From NCBI GenBank assembly GCA_949373095.1, contig CASIBY010000002.1, positions 1 through 46,189 on the forward strand: DNA of 46,189 nt. Reading direction: 5' to 3'. Positions within the stretch are counted from its first letter, which is position 1. Each line of letters opens with the position of its first letter. Positions 26,941-37,600 of the stretch are shown here, piece by piece. Position numbers and translations under genes: made by a program. The notes beneath the pieces are model-generated. The model was not told where the DNA came from, ran no database searches, and worked only from the letters and a program-made list of their open reading frames with translations. Origin of the DNA: Candidatus Poseidoniaceae archaeon (GTDB lineage Archaea > Thermoplasmatota > Poseidoniia > Poseidoniales > Poseidoniaceae).

Positions 26941-28347
26941 TCAAGGACAGAATCGTTTTCGGTCACGGGGGAACAATACGGTTTCTCGGACGTTCTTAGC
27001 GCCGGTGAGTTTCATCAAAATACGCTCAACTCCGAGCCCCCATCCAGCGTGTGGAGGTACGCCATGGCGGAATCCTGCAACATAGAATTCAAACTCTTCT
27101 GGGTCAAGTTCCATGTTCTTCAAGTTGTCAATAAGTACGTCAATTCGGTGCTCTCGTTGACCGCCTGATGTCATTTCATCCCTTCCAAAGTTGAGGTCAA
27201 ATCCTCGGGAGAGTTGCTGATCAGTGCTGCCGATTTCACCTTCTACATGATGGATGTAGAACGGTTTGAGTGACATTGGCCAGCGTGGTAGGAAGTAAAA
27301 TTGAGGAAGGTCTTCTGCTAGAAGGTCCGAGTTCTCTGCGTCAATATCATCTCCCCATTCGATGGTTCCTCCTTTTTCTTTGATGATGCGAATAGCATCA
27401 CAGTATTCCATACGTGGGAACGGGAGTTCAGGTACGACCACTTCGATGGCTTCCTCTTCTTGAGTGGCGCGATAAGCATTAATCGTAGCAATGAGTCCTT
27501 GAGATTCTTCCTCCTCAGCAATAGACTTCCATATGTGGTGGAGCATGCGTTCGAGCACTCCCATGACGTCGTCATCGTTGGCCCAACTGCACTCAATATC
27601 AAAGGAAATAAATTCGTTGAGGTGGCGGTAAGTGTCGTGCTTTTCGGCCCGGAAAGCGGGTCCAATTTCGAAGACTCGTTCCAATCCTCCACTCATGCAC
27701 AACTGCTTGAACAATTGTGGTGACTGATTGAGATAGGCTGGGGTTTCAAAATATTGCATAGGGAAGAGATCGGTTCCACCCTCAGTTGCGGTGGCTACGA
27801 TTTTGGGTGTATGGGTTTCAATGAAACCTTCAGTGATAAGGTGTTGGCGGCCAAACTGCAAAACCTTGCCTCGGAGCCGGAACATGGCGTTGACATGGGC
27901 TCTGCGCAAGTCAAGGAACCGATTGTCTAAACGGGTGTCAAGTTCAACATTTACTGTGTCTGTTACACCCAATGGAAGTGGCGCCTCGGCTCGTGCAATC
28001 ACTTCTACGGAAGTTGCAAGAACCTCGTAGGCAGGAGGGGGAGTCGGTTCACCTTCCTTGACCTTAGGCGGTCGCTTTAGGGAAACCGTACCGGTGAACT
28101 GGAGCGTTGACTCACGGGTCATTCGTTGAACAACATCCAAAGATTCAGCACCGATGTTATCTGCTTTAAGAAACACTTGAGTGGTTCCAGTTCCGTCTCG
28201 TAGGTCAACAAAACAGATGGCTCCCTTACCTCGGTTTGCCTCCATGAATCCTGCAACGGTCACGATTTGGTCAATGAGATCAGCACCCAGTGTCTGGATT
28301 TCTCCAAGAGTATGCGTTCGGTAAGCGGTTGGAACCCAAGTGGTCAT
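26941..28347 (-). CDS. aspS: Aspartyl-tRNA synthetase, archaeal type
   Basis: A class II aminoacyl-tRNA synthetase of 468 residues that charges tRNA-Asp. The N-terminal OB-fold anticodon-binding domain (about 1-130) contains VTVAGF and FVDLRDGTG. The catalytic domain has motif 2, FRAEKHDTYRHLNEF, with its Arg and the archaeal-type loop, and motif 3, GWGLGVERIL, near the C-terminus. The archaeal enzyme is often non-discriminating and also charges tRNA-Asn, which cannot be decided here. I start at the ATG at 28345-28347, giving the normal family N-terminus; the frame is open 24 codons upstream. It is divergent from metK across a 120-base gap. Confidence 0.95.
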   Translation of the reverse strand: MTTWVPTAYRTHTLGEIQTLGADLIDQIVTVAGFMEANRGKGAICFVDLRDGTGTTQVFLKADNIGAESLDVVQRMTRESTLQFTGTVSLKRPPKVKEGEPTPPPAYEVLATSVEVIARAEAPLPLGVTDTVNVELDTRLDNRFLDLRRAHVNAMFRLRGKVLQFGRQHLITEGFIETHTPKIVATATEGGTDLFPMQYFETPAYLNQSPQLFKQLCMSGGLERVFEIGPAFRAEKHDTYRHLNEFISFDIECSWANDDDVMGVLERMLHHIWKSIAEEEESQGLIATINAYRATQEEEAIEVVVPELPFPRMEYCDAIRIIKEKGGTIEWGDDIDAENSDLLAEDLPQFYFLPRWPMSLKPFYIHHVEGEIGSTDQQLSRGFDLNFGRDEMTSGGQREHRIDVLIDNLKNMELDPEEFEFYVAGFRHGVPPHAGWGLGVERILMKLTGAKNVRETVLFPRDRKRFCP

Positions 28348-28467
28348 GGGTGGTGGGCTGCGGTGGAGAACATGAAGCATTCGCCCTTGGTTTATGATGT
28401 GATTGAACCGATTTCCCATCAGGAATCATGCGTTTCATTCTTAAGGGGCGCATTCGGGCCATTGGTC
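28348..28467. promoter_or_regulatory. Divergent promoter region between aspS and metK
   Basis: For metK, an AT-rich tttcattctta at 28431-28442 is centred about 30 nt before the ATG, consistent with a TATA box and a leaderless transcript. For aspS, a TATA-like cataaa on the minus strand lies near 28395-28402, about 50 nt upstream. No strong palindrome was noticed. Confidence 0.35.
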
Positions 28468-29703
28468 ATGGTCCACTACTTCAGTTCTGAGTCAGTGACC
28501 AGCGGCCATCCAGACAAAATGTGCGACCACATATCAGACGCCATTGTCGATGCTTGTCTCGCTATTGACCAAAATGCTCGTGTTGCAGTTGAAACCTGTG
28601 TCAAAGGAAAATCAGACGTTGGAATTATCATTCTCGCTGGAGAAGTATCACTCGACGGGCCTGCCCCTAATTATGAAGCCATTGCTCGAAAGGCAGCTGC
28701 TGAAATCGGTTATACCTCCCACTCCATTGGAATGGACGCATCCTCGAAATTAACGTGTGATGTCCAAGTTCACATTACCACACAAGCCGCTAATATCGCT
28801 CAGGGTGTGAACCGAACTGGAATGGAACAGGGTGCTGGAGACCAAGGAATCATGTTTGGTTATGCATGCCTGGAAACCGAAGATTTTGATGAACTCAAAG
28901 GTCGCTACTTCCCTCTTGCCGCAGCCCTTGCACAACGCATTACTCGTCGTCTCACCATGGTCCGAGAAAAAGGCATTCTTCCATGGGCTCGTCCTGACGG
29001 CAAATCCCAGGTCACTGTCGAATATGACGAAGATGGAAACATCACCCGTGTTCATACTGTTATCGTTGCTATCCAGCACGATTCTTCGCTCAAGGATCAG
29101 TTCAACGGTTCTGAACAAGAAGAACATTCATATGTTCAGGCCGAGATTCGCCGAGAAGTGATTGAGCACGCTATTCCAGCCCAACTTTTAGACGACGACT
29201 GCGCCATTATTGTCAACGGAACTGGGCGATTCGCAGACCCTGGCGGTCCTTACGCAGATGCGGGGTTGACCGGACGTAAAATCATCGTGGATACATACGG
29301 TGGCATGGGTCGTCACGGAGGTGGAGCGTTTTCCGGAAAAGACCCTTCGAAAGTTGACCGCTCGGCTGCATATGCACTTCGCTGGGCTGCAAAACACGTC
29401 GTTGCTTCCGGTCTTGCAGAGCGCTGTGAACTTCAACTTGGATATGGAATTGGGGTGGCTGAACCAGTAAGTTTCCGAGCTGAATCGTTCGGGACATCCG
29501 ACCTTTCAGCATCTGAGTTAACTCAACGAGTTTCTCGTGTCTTTGATTTCCGACCTGCTGCCATTGCTGCATCGCTGCAATTGAATCGGCCAATTTACTC
29601 TATTACCGCTTCAGGTGGTCACTTTGGAAGAGTTCCCTTTGACCAATGTTTCCCATGGGAACGTTTGGATGATGCATTGCTTCAGGCACTTACCGAAGCG
29701 TGA
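28468..29703 (+). CDS. metK: S-adenosylmethionine synthetase, bacterial type
   Basis: Makes S-adenosylmethionine from methionine and ATP. The 411-residue protein carries the signatures of bacterial/eukaryotic MetK: SESVTSGHPDKMCDHISDA at the N-terminus, GAGDQGIMFGYA, GGMGRHGGGAFSGKDPSKVD and, near the end, ASGGHFGR. Most archaea instead use a distinct, highly divergent MAT, so this gene is probably of bacterial descent in this lineage. The ATG at 28468 is chosen because the family begins directly before the SES motif; the frame is open 67 codons upstream across the aspS start region. Base use is not visibly different from its neighbours, which argues against very recent transfer. Confidence 0.96.
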   Translation: MVHYFSSESVTSGHPDKMCDHISDAIVDACLAIDQNARVAVETCVKGKSDVGIIILAGEVSLDGPAPNYEAIARKAAAEIGYTSHSIGMDASSKLTCDVQVHITTQAANIAQGVNRTGMEQGAGDQGIMFGYACLETEDFDELKGRYFPLAAALAQRITRRLTMVREKGILPWARPDGKSQVTVEYDEDGNITRVHTVIVAIQHDSSLKDQFNGSEQEEHSYVQAEIRREVIEHAIPAQLLDDDCAIIVNGTGRFADPGGPYADAGLTGRKIIVDTYGGMGRHGGGAFSGKDPSKVDRSAAYALRWAAKHVVASGLAERCELQLGYGIGVAEPVSFRAESFGTSDLSASELTQRVSRVFDFRPAAIAASLQLNRPIYSITASGGHFGRVPFDQCFPWERLDDALLQALTEA

Positions 29704-29758
29704 ATTTTTCGGCCCTCACGGCCCGAAGTCTCATGAAGAGGTTCCCGCTGGTCTTTCT

Positions 29759-32700
29759 ATGTCCAACCGACCTGTTCGCGCTCTAGCCTTCACGCTCTTG
29801 CTTTTGCTCACTGGTCTTTCACCGCTGGTAATGACGGTCTCGGCCGACCCGAGTATCCATCTTTCCGTTGATTCTAGCCACGTGATTCTGGCACCAGGTC
29901 AAACGACCAATGTCACCCTCACCGTTAACAACAACGGTTCAAGCATTGAGAACTATAATCTCAGCATTGATGACTCAGGTCTTTCACCTTACTGGGACAT
30001 TGTTCCCGTAGAATCTAGTGTTGACAATGTCTTCCCTACTTGGTCGAAAAATACCACTGTTGTTGTTCGCCTGAGTGAAGGAGCAACAACAACCGACAGT
30101 GGCTCATTTGACATCACGATCACCGAACCTGACCAGGATTTGAGTTCGACTATTACCGTATATCTCAGCGTAGCACCCCATTATCAACCCTCATTGAGCG
30201 CCGATAGCTCCTCCCTAGTTACAGTCCTGGCGGGTGGGAATCTGTCATTGACCTATACTGCGGACAATCTCGGTAGTGTTTCAGACACCTTCCTCCTTGA
30301 TGTTGAAGTTGAACCGGATTTGTCCGGATGGTGGGCAAATCAAACCAATTCGCCTAATGGGACGAACTCTTCAACTGGGAATGGAACCAATTCCACTGAC
30401 AATTCAACCAACCAAAGCAACTCTACCTCATCGCTTGCTGTTCTTATGTACGGCAACAGTTACACCTCAGCAAATACCTTGGATGTGCTTGTTGAAGGCA
30501 TCGTTGACTCCGCAGGAATCAACGGAACCGTTGATGCTAACACTGGAGGAGGTATGGATATTGCAGACCATCGGCAAAATATAGGAATGATTGGGAATCA
30601 ATGGAATACCTCATTGCATGGCTCTGATTGGGATTATGTCGTTCTTCAAGACCAGAGTCAAATTCCTTCTCTTCCAACTAATGATTCAAACTGGCAGGCA
30701 AGCAAGAATGGTGCAGTCAATATCAGTACCGAAGTTGAGGCAGAAGGTGCAGAAACTGTCCTGTTTATGACTTGGGGGCGACGGAGTGGGGAATCTGCTA
30801 ACGAATGGCATCAATACAACAATATCAATCAAAACTTCACCTCAATGCAGGAACGACTAACTGATGGATATACGAGATATGCTGAGAACATCACAACTGC
30901 TGGAAATACGGTTTGGATTGCTCCAGTAGGGCTTGCGTTCAAATCCATCCATGATGCAGTGGAGGCTAACGGAACGAATGCTAGTCAAGCCGGGAACTTA
31001 TTCTATGATTTGTACACTGCTGACGGAAGCCATCCTTCGCTCAAAGGGTCATACCTTGCAGCATGTGTCATGTTCTCAACCATGAGCGGTGAGTCTTGTG
31101 TTGGCAGTAGTGATTCGGTTGCAATTTCTTCTTCTGTGAAACTTGAACTTCAGCAAGCAGCTGACGACACGGTATTCAACCAAACGTCTGGTATGTCCTA
31201 CTATCCGTGGGAAGTGAGTGGAGCATCAGCTTTCGGAATGGGTGCTTCCATCCCCAACGGTTGGTATCTTCAATGGGTTGATGACGAAGTAAGTAATCTT
31301 GCAGCAGGTGCTAGTCAAACGGTTACCCTCAATCTCTCTGTGCCCTCTGACTCTGCACCTGGATATTACGGGTACAGGCTGACAATCGGTTCAACAAACG
31401 GTAACGTCACATCATCAACGCTTCTCGTTGTTCAAATTGAAGCAGAAAATGCACTGAGCATGTCGTTCACTTCTCAAGGAGATTTCTTCTTCCCAGGCCA
31501 GACCACTTTGACCGAAGTTAATGTCACAAATACCGGTAATGGCGTTTTGGACATCGATTGGTTTGCTGGCCTCTATGCAGGAGGATTCTGTCAGGTCGCT
31601 TTGCCGGTTCCACAAAATCTTGGAGTACAACCGGGTGATGTCATATCGGTTCCTTTAGCGGTAACTGTATTCCAGGAAGCGAATTCCAGTATGGGTTGTC
31701 AGGTGCTTCTGGGCGCGGATATTGGTTTCTCGGAAATCATCCCAGGAAGTTTGTTAGCCGTTGACATTTATTTTGATGAATTCGTTAATTATTCACTTTC
31801 AGGCCCGTCAACAATTGTTGATTTGGTGCCTGAACAAGGTACGAATTATGAAGTTCGCGTTACCAATGGAGGGAGCGAAGAAGCTACATATTTCCTTGAC
31901 CCGGTTCAACACTCGAACCTTACCACGTCGCTCGTGTCGTCTTCTGGCGTAACCGTAGCCCCCGGCGAGGTCGGTATTTGGACCGTTAATACAAAATCAC
32001 CTTCAGGAATTCTCGGCCAACTTCAGCAAGGGTTTTCAGTATCTTATGGAGGTGTGACCGAGGTACTGGATGTTGAATTAAATGTCCTTGAAGTCCCCGA
32101 AATTTCAGTAGCCGGCCCAACAGATGGTCGAATCCTTATCACCCCAGGTCAATCGGTTGTTACGCCTATCGAGGTGTCAAATTTAGGAACTTCAAGCCTG
32201 GAATTGACTGCCAGTATTCTCGGGCTTCCCGCCAATATCAATGCAGAACTGAGCGATATTACCCTTGTTCTTAGCCAAGGCGAATCAGCAACAGTCAACC
32301 TCACCCTGTCCGCTTCCTTGTCTGCTATGGCTTCCAACAGTGGATTTACACTTTCCTTTGTAGATGGGGATGCGGAAGGTGTTCTCTCAATCGGCCTTAT
32401 CGTAAATGACCGTCAAGATGTCGTCATAAATGGAGTGGAAAATAGGATCTATGCCCACCCTCAGGGTGATTCCAATCTCACAGTTCAAGTGACCAATTTG
32501 GGTACAGCAAGCGATACTTATCTTGTTGAATTAACTCCTTCACAAAGTAACAGCTGGTTCACATTCAGTCTTTCACACCTCACCTTCTCGCTAAATCCTG
32601 GTGAGACCAAAGCAATTACGATTTCCGCTCGTGAAACAAGTTTAGGGGCGATTGGAAGCGTCGGTTACACCCTTAACGTGACTTCAACTTCAACTGGTGA

Positions 32701-33763
32701 AATCGGAGACACCTTTGCAATCATTGTCAGTTCCGTGGTTGCAGGGGGGGAAATCACCTTGCTCGGAGATATCGCTAGCGCTAAACCGGGCGATTCCGTA
32801 TCTGGAAGTATTATCCTGACCAATACTGGCTCAGGTGAAGACACATTCACATTGAGTTCAATCGGTCAAGACTGTGGGCTTTCGGTCTCGGTGACTCTTT
32901 CCCCTGGGGTTTCGTCAGAAGCACTTCCATGGTCGTGCATAGTTCCAGAGGATGCAAATGCTGGACTGAAGAGCATCACATTCAGGGCAGTCAGTGCAAT
33001 GCGTAGTAATGTTGTCATCAACCAAGCGGTGGGATACCAAGTTGAACCTGCATGGCCCAATGACGCATTGGTTGCGGTAAGTTTGGAGGACAGCAGGATT
33101 TCCTTGGGCGTGGACAGTTCAACAAGTACGATCATCACACTACAGAATATGGGTAATGTCGAAGTCACAGGTCAGTTGGATACACTCGGAACTGATACTG
33201 GTCTTCTGCGTATGGAGTGGACAAGGATGAGCGATGATAGCCTCACCAATGAATACACTCTGACTCCAGGCTCGTCCGCTGATTTCAAACTCACCATCAC
33301 ATCTAACACCGCTCGTGCGGCTACAGTAACGGTCACCGTCAAGGCTTCATCGCTTGGAGGCATAGTCTTAGCGACCGATGAATCAGTTGCAATGACTGTT
33401 CAAATTGAAGGGCCTGCCCTCCCTCCTAACGGACTTTCATTACCGTTGGGTCTGAGTGTTAGTCAACCTGCAACTCTTGCGACTATGGGTCTTGGATGGC
33501 TCATCGCCTCACTTGCAGTTCTATTACTGCGCCGCTCCCGAAGAAATGATTCGGAAGAATCTGTGGATGCAGAGGATGACGTGGAAGAGGGTGAAGAAGA
33601 GAAAGAACCTACGGATTTAGGCTTCAACGAGTGCCGCCTTGACGGAGACAGCAAAGTCAATTGTCCCGAATGTGATGCTCGCTTGGGAGTTCCTCGGGGA
33701 AGCGAACCACCGTTCCGGTTCACATGTCCAAAATGTGATACCAAAATTAGAGTTGTGGAATAA
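29759..33763 (+). CDS. Surface protein with embedded SGNH hydrolase domain and C-terminal zinc ribbon (1334 aa)
   Basis: A signal peptide (about 1-26) leads into CARDB/NEW3-like Ig-type repeats. At about residue 195 a repeat stops after LSGWW. An Asn/Ser/Thr-rich linker follows, then an SGNH hydrolase domain (about 226-470) with GNSYT (S234) and DGSHPSLKG (D422, H425). The repeat sequence resumes at NGWYLQW, so the enzyme seems inserted into a beta domain. Further repeats run to about 1225. A membrane helix (about 1240-1258), an acidic segment and a CPEC...CPKC zinc ribbon follow, placing the ribbon in the cytoplasm. The ATG at 29759 is 55 nt after metK and begins MSNRPVRALAF; the longer frame overlaps metK. 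Esterase or deacetylase activity on surface glycans is a reasonable guess. Confidence 0.87.
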   Translation: MSNRPVRALAFTLLLLLTGLSPLVMTVSADPSIHLSVDSSHVILAPGQTTNVTLTVNNNGSSIENYNLSIDDSGLSPYWDIVPVESSVDNVFPTWSKNTTVVVRLSEGATTTDSGSFDITITEPDQDLSSTITVYLSVAPHYQPSLSADSSSLVTVLAGGNLSLTYTADNLGSVSDTFLLDVEVEPDLSGWWANQTNSPNGTNSSTGNGTNSTDNSTNQSNSTSSLAVLMYGNSYTSANTLDVLVEGIVDSAGINGTVDANTGGGMDIADHRQNIGMIGNQWNTSLHGSDWDYVVLQDQSQIPSLPTNDSNWQASKNGAVNISTEVEAEGAETVLFMTWGRRSGESANEWHQYNNINQNFTSMQERLTDGYTRYAENITTAGNTVWIAPVGLAFKSIHDAVEANGTNASQAGNLFYDLYTADGSHPSLKGSYLAACVMFSTMSGESCVGSSDSVAISSSVKLELQQAADDTVFNQTSGMSYYPWEVSGASAFGMGASIPNGWYLQWVDDEVSNLAAGASQTVTLNLSVPSDSAPGYYGYRLTIGSTNGNVTSSTLLVVQIEAENALSMSFTSQGDFFFPGQTTLTEVNVTNTGNGVLDIDWFAGLYAGGFCQVALPVPQNLGVQPGDVISVPLAVTVFQEANSSMGCQVLLGADIGFSEIIPGSLLAVDIYFDEFVNYSLSGPSTIVDLVPEQGTNYEVRVTNGGSEEATYFLDPVQHSNLTTSLVSSSGVTVAPGEVGIWTVNTKSPSGILGQLQQGFSVSYGGVTEVLDVELNVLEVPEISVAGPTDGRILITPGQSVVTPIEVSNLGTSSLELTASILGLPANINAELSDITLVLSQGESATVNLTLSASLSAMASNSGFTLSFVDGDAEGVLSIGLIVNDRQDVVINGVENRIYAHPQGDSNLTVQVTNLGTASDTYLVELTPSQSNSWFTFSLSHLTFSLNPGETKAITISARETSLGAIGSVGYTLNVTSTSTGEIGDTFAIIVSSVVAGGEITLLGDIASAKPGDSVSGSIILTNTGSGEDTFTLSSIGQDCGLSVSVTLSPGVSSEALPWSCIVPEDANAGLKSITFRAVSAMRSNVVINQAVGYQVEPAWPNDALVAVSLEDSRISLGVDSSTSTIITLQNMGNVEVTGQLDTLGTDTGLLRMEWTRMSDDSLTNEYTLTPGSSADFKLTITSNTARAATVTVTVKASSLGGIVLATDESVAMTVQIEGPALPPNGLSLPLGLSVSQPATLATMGLGWLIASLAVLLLRRSRRNDSEESVDAEDDVEEGEEEKEPTDLGFNECRLDGDSKVNCPECDARLGVPRGSEPPFRFTCPKCDTKIRVVE

Positions 33764-34549
33764 TCACAACCGCTGAGCAATGAGTAAGAATGCGGTATGT
33801 CCAAACGGACCGTTTACGGGGCGCATGCCACCTTTTGATGCGCGTCCCCACTGGCGTTCCATCAATTCGCCAGCCCATTCAACATTCAAACCAGCTTCTT
33901 CACATGCTTCCCATGCACGCTCGAGTTGCTGGGTCACCGGGCAATAGCAAGCAATACGTCCACCTATGGCGAGCATTGGAGCTACCGCAGCGATGGCTGG
34001 AGGATGGTCTGGGAGGTCCAATATAATAGCGTCAAAATCTCCGCAATGAGATAGAATCGTTTCTGTTACCTCTTCGATAGCGCCCTCTACATGATGATGG
34101 GTTGGGAACTCAACCCAACTTTCTCTTGCTCTGCGTAAATTCTCCAAACCAACCTCAGCATGTTCAGCACGTGGCTCAACAGTGATGTGAGTTCCACTCC
34201 CACCTAGTGCCCTTGCAAGATGGAGGGACAAACCTGCACTTCCTATTCCTGCTTCGAGGACGCGGTCTCCCGAACCGATACCTAAGCGTGCGGTAAACCA
34301 ACCTGCATCCTTTGAGCTGATTGTCTGTGCCCTACGTAACATTCCTTTGTTGAGCTCAGGGAGACGGGTAGGCAATCTCGTGAGTAATTTTTGACCGATG
34401 GCGACTTTCTCACCAATTGCGACTGGTGTGATTATTTCTAGCGGGTCAAATACTCCCAATCCTTTGATTTTACGGGAACCCGAAGTCATCTCAACAACAT
34501 GGACTTTCCCATCTTCTTCCACAAGTACGGCCCAAGCCTCATTGGTCAT
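33764..34549 (-). CDS. trmI: tRNA (adenine-N1)-methyltransferase, TrmI type
   Basis: A Rossmann-fold methyltransferase of 261 residues that makes m1A in the T-loop (and in some archaea at position 57) of tRNA, using S-adenosylmethionine. The N-terminal beta domain (about 1-65) precedes the RRAQTISSKDAGW segment typical of TrmI. The cofactor motif LEAGIGSAGLSLHLA comes next, followed by an acidic VEPR after the second strand and the ILDLPDHP motif IV. An SD-like GGTGG lies about 10 nt before the ATG, with a TATA-like tttaa further upstream. Its stop abuts the preceding plus-strand stop with no spacer. The family call is firm. Confidence 0.93.
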   Translation of the reverse strand: MTNEAWAVLVEEDGKVHVVEMTSGSRKIKGLGVFDPLEIITPVAIGEKVAIGQKLLTRLPTRLPELNKGMLRRAQTISSKDAGWFTARLGIGSGDRVLEAGIGSAGLSLHLARALGGSGTHITVEPRAEHAEVGLENLRRARESWVEFPTHHHVEGAIEEVTETILSHCGDFDAIILDLPDHPPAIAAVAPMLAIGGRIACYCPVTQQLERAWEACEEAGLNVEWAGELMERQWGRASKGGMRPVNGPFGHTAFLLIAQRL

Positions 34550-34685
34550 GTTTTCCCCACCTTCTTCCTAGCCTTAAACTTACAACGAGTGTATCGAATT
34601 AATAATTTAAACTATCATTCTTAGTAATGTTGTTTTTTGACATCCATGCGGGTATTTCATATACTGTCCTAATCTTCCGATAAGT
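34550..34685. promoter_or_regulatory. AT-rich divergent promoter region (trmI / thioredoxin-like surface protein)
   Basis: This 136-base region is clearly richer in A and T than its flanks. On the plus strand, ttcatata near 34656-34663 lies about 26 nt before the ATG at 34686, fitting a leaderless transcript. On the minus strand, agtttaagg near 34573-34581 is at the same distance from the trmI ATG, and a second tttaaatt lies near 34600-34607. Confidence 0.45.
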
Positions 34686-37600
34686 ATGAAAGGAACTGTC
34701 CGCACCATGGCTCTCTCAATCGTTTTGCTGTTTTTCATTAGCACCTTGACTGGATTGACCACTGATTTGAATCCTCTTGAGACACAACAATCGTTGGACA
34801 ACGAGCCTGTCGTCTACAGCGCTGCAACGTCTCCAGGTCACGTTGTATTTGCACAATACATCTCTTCAGACAATTGCCCACACTGCTACAAAGCAGGTGG
34901 CGGCTCTGCTGCACATCACAAACTCAAGGTCGACTTCCCTGACGAGTATGTTTACGTCACTTACATGTCGGCTTCATACGGCTCTACCAACTCCGCACGT
35001 GCTGGTAACGTCGCTCCATACTCGTGGCAGTGGCCTACTGGCGGCGCACCTGATGCATATTTCGGGGACCGTACAGACATCCGTCAGTCTGGTGCATCAT
35101 CAAACTCTGACTCCTATGATGACGAATTCACCGCAGGGGGCGGAATGCACACCTCTACCAACGATTATGGTATGACCGCTGCAATATCTGCTAACGGTGG
35201 TACATTTGACATTGATATCTCATACAAGTACACAGGCTCAGGTTCAGCTGCATCAAACATGAAGCTGTACGCAGCTGTCGTTGAGGAAGAATGCACTACA
35301 TACACCTACTCAAGTAGCGGTAGTGCGCTACCACACGGATACAACTGCTGGATGAGTTGGCTCACTTCAGGAGACACCTACAAAACAAAGAGCACCGGTT
35401 CAGGAACCTCGTTTGCAAGTGTTTCTCCCTCATCTTCCCAACAGTCCCTCTCATGGACAAGTGTTCCTACCAGTCTGATCGCAGGTGGTTCGTCAAACGC
35501 AGTTGTTGTTGCGGCGCTTATCAGTGGGAACCAAGTCAGCGTTGGAGGGACGAGTCCCCACGTCTATCATGCAATCGACTCAACCATGGGTCCAAAAATG
35601 GATATCGGAATCACTGATTTCTCAGTGGCTAACCCCATGGGTGACCCCACATACATGACCGGTGACATCGTCACATTGAGTGCTGATGTCAAAAACACTG
35701 GTGATTTGGATTACACCGACGGTGGCCAAGTAGAATTCTACTACAAGAACGGGGTTTCAACAACTGTCATTGATTCAGTATCTGTTCCATCTCTAAACGT
35801 TGCATCAGGTTCGTCGTACTTGTCGGCTACAGCAGACTTTGACACCTCATCCCTTCCAAGCAACGCATGGAAGACCACCTTCGGTAGTCGTTTGGTTAGC
35901 CTTACCGGAGACATGGCTGCAAGCAACAACATGCAAGAAAAACAACTTGACCACGACCGCCCACCACTCGCAAAGAAAGCACAAGTTATCGATACCAATG
36001 TTGTAGAGCGAGGAAGCCATTTGACGATTCTTGCCAAGGGAAGTGCAGACGATAACATCGACACGATTGATTCAATGACATTTGAGGTTGAAGTTTCTCC
36101 AACCGGTCTGAGCCAGTGGGATGCCAGCATTGTTTCGGGCGGCGACTCTATCGTCTACCGTGACACACCTAACGAAGGACGCCAATACGTGATTTCTCCA
36201 ACACTAGAAATGCCGTCTGGTGTTTATGACATCCGTTCTCGGACCGTAGACGCACGAGGGCAAACCAGTAACTGGGCTGTCTCCGAAGGTTCCGATGGAT
36301 TTGAACTCGCTAACGGTGAGCCTACTGTCGTTGCAGACCCAGTTCCCTCGGTCATGTGCGATGTCAGCACCAAGGTAAGTATGATTGGGCATATTTCTGA
36401 CCCTGAAACACCACTTTCACAGTTGATCATAACCTCAAGCAATCCTAATTTCGTAGCATGGCATGCTGCAACCCAAGAAGTGGAAGTCCTCTTCCCTTAC
36501 GATGAGGGATGTCCATTGGGCCAAAAAGGAATTGAAGTTACTGTGGATGATGGCGGAGATTACTCCGACACCGGCATTACGCCGTATGGAACTCTTCTGT
36601 TTAACGTAATTGAAAACGGTCAACCACGATGGTCAGGGCTTCCGCTACAACTCATTGATGAATCTGGAACCGGTTCGCTAATCCTTAACCAGTATGTAAC
36701 CGATACGGATTCAAACGGAGCCACTGTAAATGCTGCAGAACTTGACATCGAGGTCATCTCCCAGACCAACCCAGATGCTCTCACCGTCGACCTTGTCAAA
36801 ACATCGAATGGTGCTACTCTCAATTTCAGGACGCTTGATGACGATGTTAACGGAGAATCCGTTGTTACCCTTCGCGCAAGTGACGGAGAACAATTCTCTG
36901 ACCAAACAATTACCATTCGCATCAATCCAGTTAACGACGCTCCAAGGATTGATCTTACCGATATTGAAGACTTCCAACTCAAGCGTGGAAAGCAGATGAT
37001 TATCAATCTCAAAGCTCGTATGACAGATATAGACAGCCCTGTTGAACAGGCGTTCATCACCGTCACTCCATCTGAACCAGGAGCAGCTCGTTACAATATT
37101 CTAGATGGAAACATGATTCTTCTCTTTGATGAAACCGGAGAACATACCGTGTCGGTTGTTGCTACTGATGGATTTGCTACAAATGTCTACACCATTACAG
37201 TAGACGTATTTGACGCATATCCATTCACGCTTTCAACTGAGGACGACGGAAGTGGATTGATGTTTATCAATTTGGATGGTACCTATGTTGGCCAAACCCC
37301 AACGGCAACAATGATGCTTACCGAGTCCGCACCTGTTTTCACCACAATTGATATCACCTGGAATCTTTGCAGCGACCTTACAGGAACCTGTGAGGGTCTG
37401 CGTGAAACCTCCCTTAATGTTGCAAAGTCAAATGTTGGCTGGTCCGAAGAACTTGATATCAAGTCCATCTTCAACGAAGATGATTTGGCTCGTCCGAGCG
37501 GTTCAAAGTACATGGACTACTACAAGATAGAAATCTCCGGTGTTAGCGATAACGGCGACGAATACCGTTCTTTGGACGGTGGGATGAAGTTCTCCATCAC

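Noticed and set aside
29708-29726. GGCC-ctcac-GGCC hairpin after metK as a terminator
   Set aside because: The stem is only four bases with an off-register extension, and the T-run lies before rather than after it. Too weak to annotate.
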